A stretch of 64,000 nucleotides of DNA from Neorhodopirellula lusitana (GTDB lineage: Bacteria; Planctomycetota; Planctomycetia; Pirellulales; Pirellulaceae), in assembly GCF_900182915.1 (NCBI RefSeq), contig NZ_FXUG01000004.1:1-64000 (forward strand). The letters run 5' to 3'. Positions within the stretch are counted from its first letter, which is position 1. Each line of letters opens with the position of its first letter. The notes under the pieces are model-generated. The model was given only the letters and a program-made list of their open reading frames with translations. It was not told where the DNA came from and did no database searches. This document shows positions 9,537 to 18,089 of this stretch, piece after piece. The position numbers and the translations under genes are program-made.

Positions 9537-10637
9537 TTACAGCAAGATCCGGCAGTCATCGAGGCCCTTGGCTAAGTCGCTGAGAACCTCGCATCCGTTT
9601 TCGGTCACAAGAATGTCATCTTCGATACGAATGCCAAAGTCGCCGTCGAAATACACACCGGGTTCGACCGTCACCACCATCCCGGCTTTCAGATGTCCTG
9701 TCGAACTCGGCCCCATTCGCGGATCCTCGTGAATTTGCAGTCCAAAGCTGTGCCCGAGGCCGTGCTTGAACGCGTCGCCCAAACCGGCGTCCTCCAGTGA
9801 TCCCCGGGCAGCCCGGTCCACTTCGATGCATTGAACCCCGTCACCGATCTTGGCGATGGCTGCAAGTTGAGCATCCAAGACGTGCTGATACGCGTCGGAA
9901 AAACGTGTTGCTGCGGGAGAATTCCGGCCCGGTCGCTGAATCGTCCGAGTCAAATCGCTGCAATAACCGTCAACCTTCGATCCCCAATCGATCAACAAGC
10001 TTTGGCAATCGCCTAACTTGACGTCCGCGGGTCGGTAGTGCGGCAAAGCCCCATTCGGCTCCACACCCACAATCGGATGGAACGCGACCCCCTCGGCACC
10101 TAGGCTTCGCATTTCCGCCTCCAGGCGATAATAGATCTCCGCCTCGGTTTGATCGGCGGTTAGCTCGCTGGTGATTTTCAGGAATGCCTTTTGAGAAATG
10201 TCGACGGCTCGGCGAATGATCGCGAGCTCATCGGCGTCCTTGATCTGGCGAAGCTCTTCCACCAGACCGCTGGTTTCCACCCAAGTCACGTCCGGCAGGT
10301 CGGTGGTCCAAGACTTCATGCTGGCGACAAGAACATGATCAGCCTGGAAAGCCACCTTGCCCAGCTTCTCGTCACGGATGAACTGTGTGAACAGCTCGTT
10401 GATTCCTTGGCCCGGCGGGCGAATCACGGTCGGCAGGCCCGGGCACTCGTTGGCCAGTTGAGCGTCGTAGCGGCCGTCCGAAAGCAGCACCGCTTGTCCA
10501 TCAGGCCGAACCACCAACCAAGAACTGTCACCGGTGAATCCGGTCAGGTAACGCACGTTCGTTTCATCGACGACCAAAATCGCATCGACGTCACCGGGAA
10601 TGGATGAACAAGCCAGCTTCTGTATTCTCGGGTTCAT
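9537..10637 (-). CDS. pepQ: Xaa-Pro aminopeptidase/dipeptidase, M24 family
   Basis: This is a pita-bread-fold metallopeptidase that cleaves peptides at an Xaa-Pro bond. The ATG at 10637 gives 366 residues beginning MNPRIQKLACSSIPG; a longer frame to 10721 adds an unsupported extension. The creatinase-like N-domain spans ~1-130. All five metal ligands of the catalytic domain are present: D217 (LLIDWG), D228 (GYCSDLTRT), H296 (HGLGHSFGLQIHEDPR), E325 (VTVEPGVYF) and E339 (IRIEDDI). It is the first gene of a pepQ-accB-accC group, with 90 nt to accB. In Bacillus an efp gene lies between the equivalents; none is present here. The symbol pepQ or pepP cannot be settled by sequence alone. Confidence 0.93.
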   Translation of the reverse strand: MNPRIQKLACSSIPGDVDAILVVDETNVRYLTGFTGDSSWLVVRPDGQAVLLSDGRYDAQLANECPGLPTVIRPPGQGINELFTQFIRDEKLGKVAFQADHVLVASMKSWTTDLPDVTWVETSGLVEELRQIKDADELAIIRRAVDISQKAFLKITSELTADQTEAEIYYRLEAEMRSLGAEGVAFHPIVGVEPNGALPHYRPADVKLGDCQSLLIDWGSKVDGYCSDLTRTIQRPGRNSPAATRFSDAYQHVLDAQLAAIAKIGDGVQCIEVDRAARGSLEDAGLGDAFKHGLGHSFGLQIHEDPRMGPSSTGHLKAGMVVTVEPGVYFDGDFGIRIEDDILVTENGCEVLSDLAKGLDDCRILL

Positions 10638-10743
10638 ATATCTAGATGTAGAGTGGTTGGGCGTTGAGCTTGGTATTGATTCAAAGCATTTCGATTGAAG
10701 GAAATCAATCAATGTTGTCAAAATACCGTCAGCGCATAAACAA

Positions 10744-10777
10744 CGCCACTGACGCTAGCGGGCTGGCGTCAGTGGCG
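10744..10777 (-). terminator. 12-bp perfect hairpin between the regulator gene and the Xaa-Pro peptidase gene
   Basis: CGCCACTGACGC (10744-10755) and GCGTCAGTGGCG (10766-10777) are exact reverse complements around a 10-nt loop. On the minus strand the stem is followed by TTGTTT, so it probably ends the transcript of the helix-turn-helix gene that stops at 10806. Confidence 0.7.
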
Positions 10778-10805
10778 AATGAGGCGTCTTTGATGGATTG
10801 GTGGT

Positions 10806-11378
10806 TTAGACCAATTCCTTCTTCGCTCCAACGAGCGTTCGTAGACGTTCGGCGAGCAAGTGCGCGTCGAATGGCTTTTTGAACGTTTCGTTGATGCTAC
10901 TTCGGTCGAAACTCATTGGCTGGCCATCATCAGGCAGCAATGCGATCAACACGATATCGGTGAAGTCGATGTTCTTCCGCAGGTTCTGACAAATCTGAAC
11001 CGCCTCGATCTTGCCGATCGAGAAGTCCACGATGATGCAGTCTGGGTTGAAGCTTTCGGCTTGAATTCCCGCTTCGAATCCGCTGGCTGCAACTGCAACC
11101 TTGAACGAATTTTCGGGTGGAAGTTCTCGCTTCAAGTTCTCGATCAACACTTGGTCCTGGGCGACGATCAGGCATTTTGCCATCGCTTCGTCTTCCAGGT
11201 CGCCCAAGGGCATACCGTGCTCTTTCAAGAATTTGATTAAATATTCTCTCGGTATCCGGCGATCTTGCGATCCCGGAATTCGATAGCCTTTTAAACGCCC
11301 CGAATCGAACCATTTACTAACGGTTCTCGGAGCAACTTTACAGATCTTAGCGACCTGTCCAGTTGTGAAGACCTTCAT
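10806..11378 (-). CDS. Helix-turn-helix protein fused to a receiver-like domain
   Basis: The 190-residue protein starts at an ATG at 11378, with GGAG eight bases upstream. Residues 1-55 form an excisionase/MerR-type winged helix (TTGQVAKICKVAPRTVSKWF, then GRLKGYRIPGSQDRRIPREY). Residues ~66-187 resemble a response-regulator receiver, with a candidate phospho-acceptor Asp in DCIIVDF, an LIALLP strand and the conserved Lys in FKKPFD. The receiver lacks the usual acidic pair at its start (CLIVAQD), so phosphorylation is doubtful. Such DNA-binding-first, receiver-last proteins are frequent in planctomycetes and of unknown target. The gene is alone, with a large upstream spacer and its own terminator. 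Confidence 0.8.
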   Translation of the reverse strand: MKVFTTGQVAKICKVAPRTVSKWFDSGRLKGYRIPGSQDRRIPREYLIKFLKEHGMPLGDLEDEAMAKCLIVAQDQVLIENLKRELPPENSFKVAVAASGFEAGIQAESFNPDCIIVDFSIGKIEAVQICQNLRKNIDFTDIVLIALLPDDGQPMSFDRSSINETFKKPFDAHLLAERLRTLVGAKKELV

Positions 11379-12281
11379 ACTAGGTACTCCAAACGCCTCG
11401 TTGATTCTTCCCTATGAGAAAATGGTGCGTCGGTAACCATTTTCCCGATGGTCCTTGCTCGTCGTCGAAGTCAATCAGGATCATCCGTTAATTCGCGGTG
11501 GGTCGCGGCGGATTCACTTTCAAGACTCTTCAAACGCTGGGTCTGGACCAGCCGGCTCGCATCCTGCTGAACGCAAAACCGAAGTGGGAGTTCTCGCGGT
11601 TGATAAAATGTTAAAATCGAAATTGGATCGTTCGTGTGGGCACACGACCGTTGAGGGGGGAAAAATCAGATGCCGAATTGTCACGCCCGGCCCACCGTTC
11701 CCCACATAGACACCCGGCACACAGATTCCCCATCGACGCTCCATCCATAGAATGGACCGCTGGTGAATCTGACCGAATTGTCTCTACGCGGAACGATCGG
11801 CTGAGATCGCTCATCGACCATGTTCATGTAACCGCAATGAAGCGGGACACCCGAACATGTTCCCCAGATTTCCCCCCTGGGTGTCCGTCGACCTTCTCTT
11901 CCCGATTCGTCACAAGCGGTTGTCGCGTTCGTGAACGCAACTCGGTTTGAAACAACTGGAGAAAAGAAAGTGTCCTTCCAAGGCTTAGTGTCGAGTAAAA
12001 CCGGGTCAACTCTTTAATGTGATTCAGCAGGAACAATCAGTATCAGCGAATCGAACGGCGAATTGCCGTTAATCGCGAGTCAAGATCAAACAACAACGTG
12101 CAAATTTTTTTTCGTGGTATCGTTACGACGGATTGCAACCGGCTGCGGTTCCCTGGAACGACCGCTTTTCCCACCCACTATTTGCAAATTTCTGCTGTGA
12201 TCGAAGCGGAAATGATTAAAGCTGGCGTCTCCGAATTCACCTTCGACTAGCCTCTCCATTATCCACCCTTGGCACCCCCGA
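11379..12281. other. About 900 bp between divergent genes, no gene seen
   Basis: The short open frames here have no protein-like composition. The stretch holds a 16-bp palindrome at 11632-11647 (TCGTGTG-GG-CACACGA) just after an A+T-rich tract, a small hairpin at 12054-12070 (AACGGC/GCCGTT), and a run of eight T at 12105-12112. It must contain the promoters of the regulator gene (leftward) and moaC (rightward). Its length would also allow a small RNA, but none can be shown. Confidence 0.5.
11632..11647. promoter_or_regulatory. 16-bp palindrome, possible operator
   Basis: TCGTGTG and CACACGA flank two G residues, giving near-perfect dyad symmetry. It lies about 250 bp upstream of the start of the helix-turn-helix gene, next to A+T-rich sequence. 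An operator role is a guess. Confidence 0.3.
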
Positions 12282-12794
12282 ATGGCAATGCAGCGATCCA
12301 CTCATTTCGATGAATCCGGCCAAGCACAAATGGTCGACGTCACGGCGAAGTCCATCACCGCGCGGACCGCGACGGCGACGGCTGTCGTTTCAATGAATGC
12401 CCAAGCCGCACAATCCATCCGCCAAGGGGACAGCCGCAAAGGGGACGTGCTGGCGGTTGCTCGACTGGCGGCGATCACGGGCACGAAGTGGACGTCCACC
12501 CTGATCCCGCTGTGCCACGCCATTCCTATCGAAGGAGTGGAGGTGGGATTCCAATGGCTTGACGAACCAGCTGCCCCATCCACCGAAGGCACGACGCCAA
12601 CCTCGCTTTTGCGATGCACCGCCACGGTCAAGACGACCTACAAGACCGGCGTCGAGATGGAGGCGATGACGGCGGCCTCCGTTGCAGCCCTGACGATCTA
12701 CGACATGCTGAAGTCGGTCGACCGGTCAATGGAAATTCGGCAAACGCGTTTGGAGCACAAGGATGGCGGCAAAAGCGGCCTGTTCCAGCGGTAG
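12282..12794 (+). CDS. moaC: Cyclic pyranopterin monophosphate synthase
   Basis: MoaC converts the MoaA product (3',8-cyclo-7,8-dihydro-GTP) into cyclic pyranopterin monophosphate in molybdenum cofactor synthesis. The 170-residue protein contains the family residues K53 (RKGDVL), H79 (PLCHAIPI), and D141/K144 in YDMLKSVDRSM, plus the C-terminal GGKSG loop. The spacing agrees with E. coli MoaC. Start ATG 12282 is followed two codons later by another ATG (12288), and either is possible. No other moa gene is adjacent; the consumers of the cofactor in this window are the molybdoenzyme at 51261 and its FdhD partner. Confidence 0.96.
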   Translation: MAMQRSTHFDESGQAQMVDVTAKSITARTATATAVVSMNAQAAQSIRQGDSRKGDVLAVARLAAITGTKWTSTLIPLCHAIPIEGVEVGFQWLDEPAAPSTEGTTPTSLLRCTATVKTTYKTGVEMEAMTAASVAALTIYDMLKSVDRSMEIRQTRLEHKDGGKSGLFQR

Positions 12795-12852
12795 ACGCTC
12801 GCCAGCATCAGCGAGTTGCGATTTTTGCAATCAGGGACAACATCCCGTCCGT

Positions 12853-13175
12853 TTGCCTAGCCCAGCTCAACGGGCTGGGCTTTACCCACATCTTTATCCC
12901 GAAGGGATTCAAGCGATTAGCCGGTGGTTTGAGCGCAGCGAACACCACCGGACACGGAGAAAACGTGGATGTTTCGACCCCGAAGGGTGTCGCAGCCCAA
13001 CCACCGCTACGACACCCTTCGGGGTCGAAATCGTGTTGGTTCGTTCCAGTCCATGGGTGCGCTACGCGACCCATGGCGAATGGCTGTGACCGCTTCGCTG
13101 TAAAACGCGAGTTCGCCGAACTCGGTGGTTCATGAGATGTGGGTAAAGACAAGCCCGATGGGCTGGGCTAGGTAA
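12853..13175. repeat. Nested palindrome array (REP-like mosaic), 323 bp
   Basis: Two 41-nt arms, 12853-12893 and 13135-13175, are imperfect reverse complements, matching at roughly 35 of 41 positions by eye. Four separate hairpins lie between them: CCGGTGGT/ACCACCGG (12921-12951); a perfect 21-bp stem (12972-12992 with 13010-13030); CCATGGGT/ACCCATGG (13051-13076); and CGAGTTCG/CGAACTCG (13108-13124). The left arm also folds on itself (AGCCCAGC/GCTGGGCT). Open frames crossing the array are products of the palindromes. The whole spacer 12795-13479 contains no gene. Confidence 0.85.
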
Positions 13176-13479
13176 ATTGCTGGGTCTTTGGCCCGAAGAC
13201 AATCGCAAAAGCGCAACTGTAAGACTTTGGCGTCGGGTTTCGATTGGCACGCTCATTATTTCAGAATGATTCCATCGACAGCCTGGAACTGCTTGGTGTT
13301 CCCTCTTTAACGCGTTGGGTTGCCGACGGGGCCACGGTAAACGACTCGGACACGCTTGACCGCTTGGCGGGCGTTCCGCGGGCTTGTGCCGAATCTGCGA
13401 CCGGCTTTCGGATTGGCTGTCCAGCATCTAGAATCCGGGCTCGAAAATTACTTTCAAGACCAACAGAGGGACATATACG

Positions 13480-14961
13480 ATGAGTGGTGACTGTGACTTT
13501 GGACTGATCGGCCTGGCCGTGATGGGCGAGAACTTGGCGTTAAACGTAGAAAGCCGGGGCTACAAGGTCGCTGTCTACAACCGTACGACGTCCAAGGTCG
13601 ATGCGTTGATGGAAGGTCGCGCGAAGGGCAAGAACTTCGTTGGCACTCACACGATCGAAGAATTCGTGAAGTCCGTCAAACGACCTCGCAAGTTGATGAT
13701 GCTGGTCAAAGCCGGTCCCGCCGTGGACGCCCTGATCGAGCAATTGTTGCCATTCTGTGAGCCTGGTGACATCATCATCGACGGCGGAAACGAGCAATAT
13801 CAAAACACCGAGCGTCGTACCAAGCAGGTCGAAGCTGCTGGCTTGTTGTACGTCGGTTGCGGCGTCAGTGGTGGCGAAGAAGGAGCCCTGAAGGGTCCCA
13901 GCCTGATGCCCGGCGGAAGTGCCGCAGCATGGCCACACATCAAAGAAATGTTCCAGTCCATCGCCGCTAAGGTTGGCCCCAACAACGACATTCCATGTTG
14001 TGAGTGGCTCGGCAGCGGCGGTGCCGGTAACTACGTCAAGATGGTCCACAACGGCATCGAATACGGCGACATGCAGTTGATTTGCGAAGGCTATCAATTG
14101 CTGCATGAACTCGGTGGCTTGACCAACGACGAACTGTACGACGTGTTCGACGAGTGGAACCGTGGTGAACTGCAAAGCTACCTGATCGAAATCACTCGCG
14201 ACATCTTCAGTGCCAAAGACGACCTAGAAGGCACCGATGGATTCCTCGTCGACAAGATCCTGGACGTCGCCGGAGCCAAGGGCACTGGTAAATGGATGAG
14301 CCAACTGGCACTCGACCTGGGCGTGCCCAGCACGTTGGTGACCACGGCCGTCTTCGCTCGTGGCCTGTCCGCTCAAAAGGAAGCTCGTGTCCGTGCGGCC
14401 AAAACGCTGAACGGTCCTTCGGATTCCTCTAACCCCGAAATGCAAGCGATCGCCAAGTCGTTGATCGGTGACCGCGAAGAATTCGTCGAAGCTGTCAAGC
14501 AAGCCTTGTACGCTTCGAAGATCGTGTCGTACGCCCAAGGCTTCGTGCAATTGCAAGCCGCGTCCGCCGAACACGGTTGGGGTCTCGACTACGGAGCCGC
14601 CGCGTTGCTGTGGCGAGGTGGTTGCATCATCCGTGCTCAATTCCTGGACCGCATCAAGGAAGCATTCGATGCCGATCCAGAGCTGGAAAACCTGTTGTTG
14701 ACCAAGTACTTCGAAGACGCGGTCGAGAACGCTCAAGACAAATGGCGTAAGGTCGTTGCGATCGCTTCGATCAAGGGCATTCCAGTGCCAGCGTTCAGTG
14801 CCGCGTTGTGCTATTACGACGGTTACCGCATGGCCCGTTTGCCAGCCAACCTGTTGCAGGCTCAACGCGATTACTTCGGTGCTCACACTTACCAGCGAAC
14901 CGATCGCGACGGCTCCTTCCACAGCGAGTGGTTGGACCTTCGCAAGACGCCCAAGGCGTAA
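13480..14961 (+). CDS. gnd: 6-phosphogluconate dehydrogenase, decarboxylating
   Basis: This enzyme makes ribulose 5-phosphate, CO2 and NADPH in the oxidative pentose phosphate pathway. The 493-residue protein begins with the NADP-binding loop FGLIGLAVMGENLALN. It has the substrate-binding IIDGGNE and GVSGGEEGA segments and the catalytic-lysine motif GAGNYVKMVHNGIEYGDMQ (K187). A C-terminal substrate tail follows (HSEWLD). A GAGGGA element precedes the ATG. Length and motifs fit the long, dimeric form of the family. Confidence 0.97.
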   Translation: MSGDCDFGLIGLAVMGENLALNVESRGYKVAVYNRTTSKVDALMEGRAKGKNFVGTHTIEEFVKSVKRPRKLMMLVKAGPAVDALIEQLLPFCEPGDIIIDGGNEQYQNTERRTKQVEAAGLLYVGCGVSGGEEGALKGPSLMPGGSAAAWPHIKEMFQSIAAKVGPNNDIPCCEWLGSGGAGNYVKMVHNGIEYGDMQLICEGYQLLHELGGLTNDELYDVFDEWNRGELQSYLIEITRDIFSAKDDLEGTDGFLVDKILDVAGAKGTGKWMSQLALDLGVPSTLVTTAVFARGLSAQKEARVRAAKTLNGPSDSSNPEMQAIAKSLIGDREEFVEAVKQALYASKIVSYAQGFVQLQAASAEHGWGLDYGAAALLWRGGCIIRAQFLDRIKEAFDADPELENLLLTKYFEDAVENAQDKWRKVVAIASIKGIPVPAFSAALCYYDGYRMARLPANLLQAQRDYFGAHTYQRTDRDGSFHSEWLDLRKTPKA

Positions 14962-15013
14962 TTTTAAATAATGAGCTACTAGCCGTTTCGCTACTAGCTC
15001 TTGATTCCTCACT

Positions 15014-15039
15014 CGTTCCCAGGCTCCCGCCTGGGAACG
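15014..15039. repeat. 10-bp perfect hairpin downstream of gnd
   Basis: CGTTCCCAGG (15014-15023) and CCTGGGAACG (15030-15039) pair around a 6-nt loop, 53 bp after the gnd stop. There is no T-run, so it looks more like a REP-type palindrome than a terminator. A related sequence (CTGGGAACGAG) occurs near 59710. Confidence 0.65.
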
Positions 15040-15049
15040 TACTGTCTTG

Positions 15050-15091
15050 GAGGCTCCTGCCTCTAGGTTCTTGCAAAGAAAGCAGGAGCCT
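15050..15091. repeat. Second inverted repeat in the gnd-rsmD spacer
   Basis: AGGCTCCTGC (15051-15060) pairs with GCAGGAGCCT (15082-15091) across a 21-nt loop. Together with the hairpin at 15014 it fills most of the spacer before rsmD. Confidence 0.55.
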
Positions 15092-15133
15092 GGGAACCCG
15101 AGACACTCTTCAGCACCGCCGCGACCAAAATTC

Positions 15134-15802
15134 ATGCCCGCAAAGCCCAAGTCAAAATCCAATCATCCGTCCGGCGGAAAGACCAAAGCGAGTAAATTGC
15201 GGATCATCGGCGGTTCGATGCGAGCTAGATCCGTTACCTACCACGGTGCCGAGTTCACTCGCCCGATGCGTGACAGTGTTCGCGAAAACCTGTTCAACAT
15301 TCTGGGCCGCGCTTGCAAAAGTGCCATCGCGTTCGACCTGTTCGCCGGTACTGGAGTCCTGGGGTTTGAAGCCATTTCGCGAGGCGCGGTTCACGTGACC
15401 GCCGTGGAACCGGTTCGACAAGCGACCGTCCAAATCAAAAAAACGATCGACCACCTCGGCGTCGCATCCAAATACACGCTGGTTTCCGCGGACGCTTTTT
15501 ACGTTGCGGACGACATGCTGCGGGCCAAGCCAGGCGACGACACGCCCTGGATCGTGTTCCTGAGCCCGCCCTACTCGTTTTGGGAAGACGAAGAAACGCT
15601 CAAGAAACTCTGCAACATCATTCGTTTGGTGCAGAAGAACGCACCTCCGGGCAGCGTCCTGTGCGCCGAAACGAACACCGACTTCAACCTAGCTCGCTTG
15701 CCAGCAGGCGACTGGGATATTCGCACCTACGGCATCACTCGGCTCGCCTTTATCGAACCGGGCAACGTGTGCGGGATGAATTTGCCAGACCTGGTGGACT
15801 GA
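15134..15802 (+). CDS. rsmD: 16S rRNA (guanine-966-N2)-methyltransferase, RsmD family
   Basis: RsmD methylates G966 of 16S rRNA in the small subunit. The ATG at 15134 gives 222 residues with a basic N-terminus (MPAKPKSKSNHPSGGKTKAS). A longer TTG-initiated frame would run through the upstream palindrome and is unlikely. Family signatures are LRIIGGSMRARSV, RPMRDSVRENLFNIL and the AdoMet loop AFDLFAGTGVLGFEAISRGA. The catalytic D/N-PP-Y/F motif reads SPPY (FLSPPYSFW), a serine in place of the usual aspartate. Other methyltransferases tolerate this, so activity is not excluded. Confidence 0.9.
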   Translation: MPAKPKSKSNHPSGGKTKASKLRIIGGSMRARSVTYHGAEFTRPMRDSVRENLFNILGRACKSAIAFDLFAGTGVLGFEAISRGAVHVTAVEPVRQATVQIKKTIDHLGVASKYTLVSADAFYVADDMLRAKPGDDTPWIVFLSPPYSFWEDEETLKKLCNIIRLVQKNAPPGSVLCAETNTDFNLARLPAGDWDIRTYGITRLAFIEPGNVCGMNLPDLVD

Positions 15803-15814
15803 CCTGGCTGACTG

Positions 15815-15879
15815 AAATGGTCGGCTGAATTGGCCGACTGAATTGGCCGACTGAATTGGCCGACTGAATTGGGCGACTG
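15815..15879. repeat. Five tandem copies of a 13-bp unit
   Basis: The unit AATTGGCCGACTG (variants AAATGGTCGGCTG and AATTGGGCGACTG) repeats at 15815, 15828, 15841, 15854 and 15867. It fills the gap between the 3' ends of the convergent rsmD and flippase genes. The first and last copies are diverged while the central three are identical or nearly so. Confidence 0.9.
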
Positions 15880-15952
15880 GGCTTTCTTTGCCTGGGCGAT
15901 TGAACTCGCCTGGCCAGATTGCCTGGGCTAACCAGATTTCCAGGCCTGGGTT

Positions 15953-17641
15953 TTAGATGAACGCTCGGACCTTTGCAGGCAACGCCTCAACGATTCGCTC
16001 GCGTTGAGCGTCATCACGCCAAATCAGCACGACGCCGACACACACGGCGATCATGGCCATCCAGGGTGAAACCAGCAGACTGGCGGGTAGAATCGAAAGC
16101 CCGATCCACGTCTTTGTGATCGGGCACCCGTAGATCACCATTGCACTCCAAATGCCCAACATCACGATGCAATGTGAGCACAACGTCGCGATGACAGCCC
16201 CGGTTAGCCCGAATTGTGGCAACAGGATTCCGTTCAAGACAATGTTGGCAACGAGTCCACCGAACATGGCGATAGCGATCGAGCGGCCTTTCTCGGCGGT
16301 CAGCAAATAGCACTGGCCGATCGAGACCAAAGCGGCCCATGTGTAGAAACACAATGCCATCGGCATCAAACGCAGGCCGTCAGTGTAGCGCCCTTGCAAC
16401 AAGGTTCCGAACACATAAGGTCCGATCAAAATGGCGAAAGCGCTACCGAGCGTGAAGATCAACGAAACCGCCAACAGCGTGTCACCCACTCGAGTCCGCA
16501 CGGCCGCGAACTTCTTGGCCTCCCAGTCGGCCGACAAATAGGGCACCAACACTCCCGCGATCATGGTCGCCACGCTCAACAAGACCATCGGGATGATGCG
16601 TCCAGAGTGGTATTGTCCCACAGCGGCCTGGCCCATCGTTTCACGCAGCGATGCGATCGACGCGAGCGACAACCCGTTGGTCAAATCACTCGGCACAGGC
16701 AAGAAGTGCAAAATCATGTAGCGATCGGACAACTCGAACATGTTTCCGATCAAGTTCACCATCCACAACGCCAAGGCGTAGGGTGCCAAGCGACGAATCA
16801 TGCCGGCCAAGTCCAGCGGTCCCGTTTCATCAGCAACATCGCTATCGTGCGAGTCTTTTTCGCAAGGCGATTCGTTGTTGGAATTTGTATTTTGAGTATC
16901 TGCCGATCGCGTCAATTCGGCGGATTGATTTTCGATCTTGTGAGAAGTGGTGACCGCTACCCAGTTCGTGATCAGGGAAGCGAAGCCGGGCAACGTTGCA
17001 ATCAGGCTGGCCGCCGTGAACATCCAAACCAAGCCCTGGAAGTCACCACCGCTGACCAACCACACCAGACTCAGCACCGTGAAACCGACACCGTGAATGA
17101 ACTGCATCAGCGAAACTAAACGCACCTGACGCAGGGAGGCATTCAGATCGGAAACGAAATTGTAGATAATCATGCCCACCATCGCAGTGGCCACGCTGTA
17201 AATCAACGATGCCGATTCAGCTTTCAAGAAGATGAAATAGCCAAACCAGGATGGCGTGAAGAACATCGCGGCAACAAAGACACCGGTACAGGCCAGCGTA
17301 CCGATCGCGATTCTTCGCACGAACGAGGGCAGCTGGCCTCGCAAGCGAAAGTACTCGGTGAATTTCGGCAAGACGCCTGGGATCCCAAGCAACATGACGG
17401 GCGTGATCAGGGTGATGAATCCAAACGCCATCGACCATCGGCCCACGTCGGTATCGTCCATCAAACGACAAAACGCCATTCCACGAATGAACCCGATGCC
17501 CCGACCGAGAACGGTCATGGCCAGCATGACCAGCATCCCAACGGCCAGCGAATCGACCCGAAAACGAGATTTCGGGCTTGTCGCCGCCGGTGGGCTCCCG
17601 TTTGCGGACGTGATCGATTTCGAAGAAGCGGCAGCGGACAT
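15953..17641 (-). CDS. Polysaccharide/oligosaccharide flippase (MOP superfamily membrane protein)
   Basis: The protein is highly hydrophobic with about 12-14 membrane segments. Its opening signature is typical of Wzx/MVF-type exporters (SLAVGMLVMLAMTVLGRGIGF, then GRWSMAFGFITLITPVMLLG). It likely moves lipid-linked sugar units across the inner membrane. The ATG at 17641 gives 562 residues starting MSAAASSKSITSAN; a TTG at 17695 would add 18. A hydrophilic Asn/Ser/Asp-rich loop interrupts the membrane region around residues 235-272. No glycosyltransferase or polymerase gene is nearby, so the substrate is unknown. Confidence 0.82.
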   Translation of the reverse strand: MSAAASSKSITSANGSPPAATSPKSRFRVDSLAVGMLVMLAMTVLGRGIGFIRGMAFCRLMDDTDVGRWSMAFGFITLITPVMLLGIPGVLPKFTEYFRLRGQLPSFVRRIAIGTLACTGVFVAAMFFTPSWFGYFIFLKAESASLIYSVATAMVGMIIYNFVSDLNASLRQVRLVSLMQFIHGVGFTVLSLVWLVSGGDFQGLVWMFTAASLIATLPGFASLITNWVAVTTSHKIENQSAELTRSADTQNTNSNNESPCEKDSHDSDVADETGPLDLAGMIRRLAPYALALWMVNLIGNMFELSDRYMILHFLPVPSDLTNGLSLASIASLRETMGQAAVGQYHSGRIIPMVLLSVATMIAGVLVPYLSADWEAKKFAAVRTRVGDTLLAVSLIFTLGSAFAILIGPYVFGTLLQGRYTDGLRLMPMALCFYTWAALVSIGQCYLLTAEKGRSIAIAMFGGLVANIVLNGILLPQFGLTGAVIATLCSHCIVMLGIWSAMVIYGCPITKTWIGLSILPASLLVSPWMAMIAVCVGVVLIWRDDAQRERIVEALPAKVRAFI

Positions 17642-18089
17642 GTGCGGCGTGATTTGGAGGAAAACGATCTGCGGCGACGATTTCGAAAACGTCAATCAAT
17701 TCAAAGGAGACTTCCAATAAGGTTGGCTTGCGACGGGCGTTGGGGCGGTCGGTGAACGCCTGAACCCACGGGGGAACGCGGGAATCTCGACCGATTGATC
17801 GGATTTCGCAGGTTCCTCCGGTCGGGCTCCGCGCGGGCGGGCGTCTCCCCAGCCTCTGCCATGATCCGTCCTCGGTTGGCTTTCAAGAATGGACCGGGAA
17901 GCATAGAATCCCACACGGATTGTCGTTTTAGATGCCAGAACCTCGCTTTAGCGGCCTTGAGCCGTCGTTGGCGGCATGCTTTAGCGATTTCGGTGGCGAT
18001 TGAAAGCCATCCCGATTCCAGACCGACATTCCCGTCACGAATTCGACGCGAACCCTATCCCCTCACTCTTTCCGTGAAGAGTTTTTTGC
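17642..18089. other. Spacer between the divergent flippase and serC genes
   Basis: About 450 bp with no credible gene on either strand. Open frames here have arginine/proline-rich, shadow-like composition. It should hold the promoters of both flanking genes, but no confident promoter boxes are visible. Confidence 0.45.

Noticed and set aside
12614..13135. Open frames crossing the palindrome array after moaC on both strands
   Set aside because: They exist because palindromes read alike in both directions; no protein character.
14224..15162. 312-codon open frame antisense to gnd and running into the palindromic spacer
   Set aside because: Shadow of gnd; composition is Gln/Val/Arg-rich without motifs.
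15815..15879. Considered as a CRISPR array
   Set aside because: The 13-bp units are directly adjacent with no spacers, and no cas gene is present.
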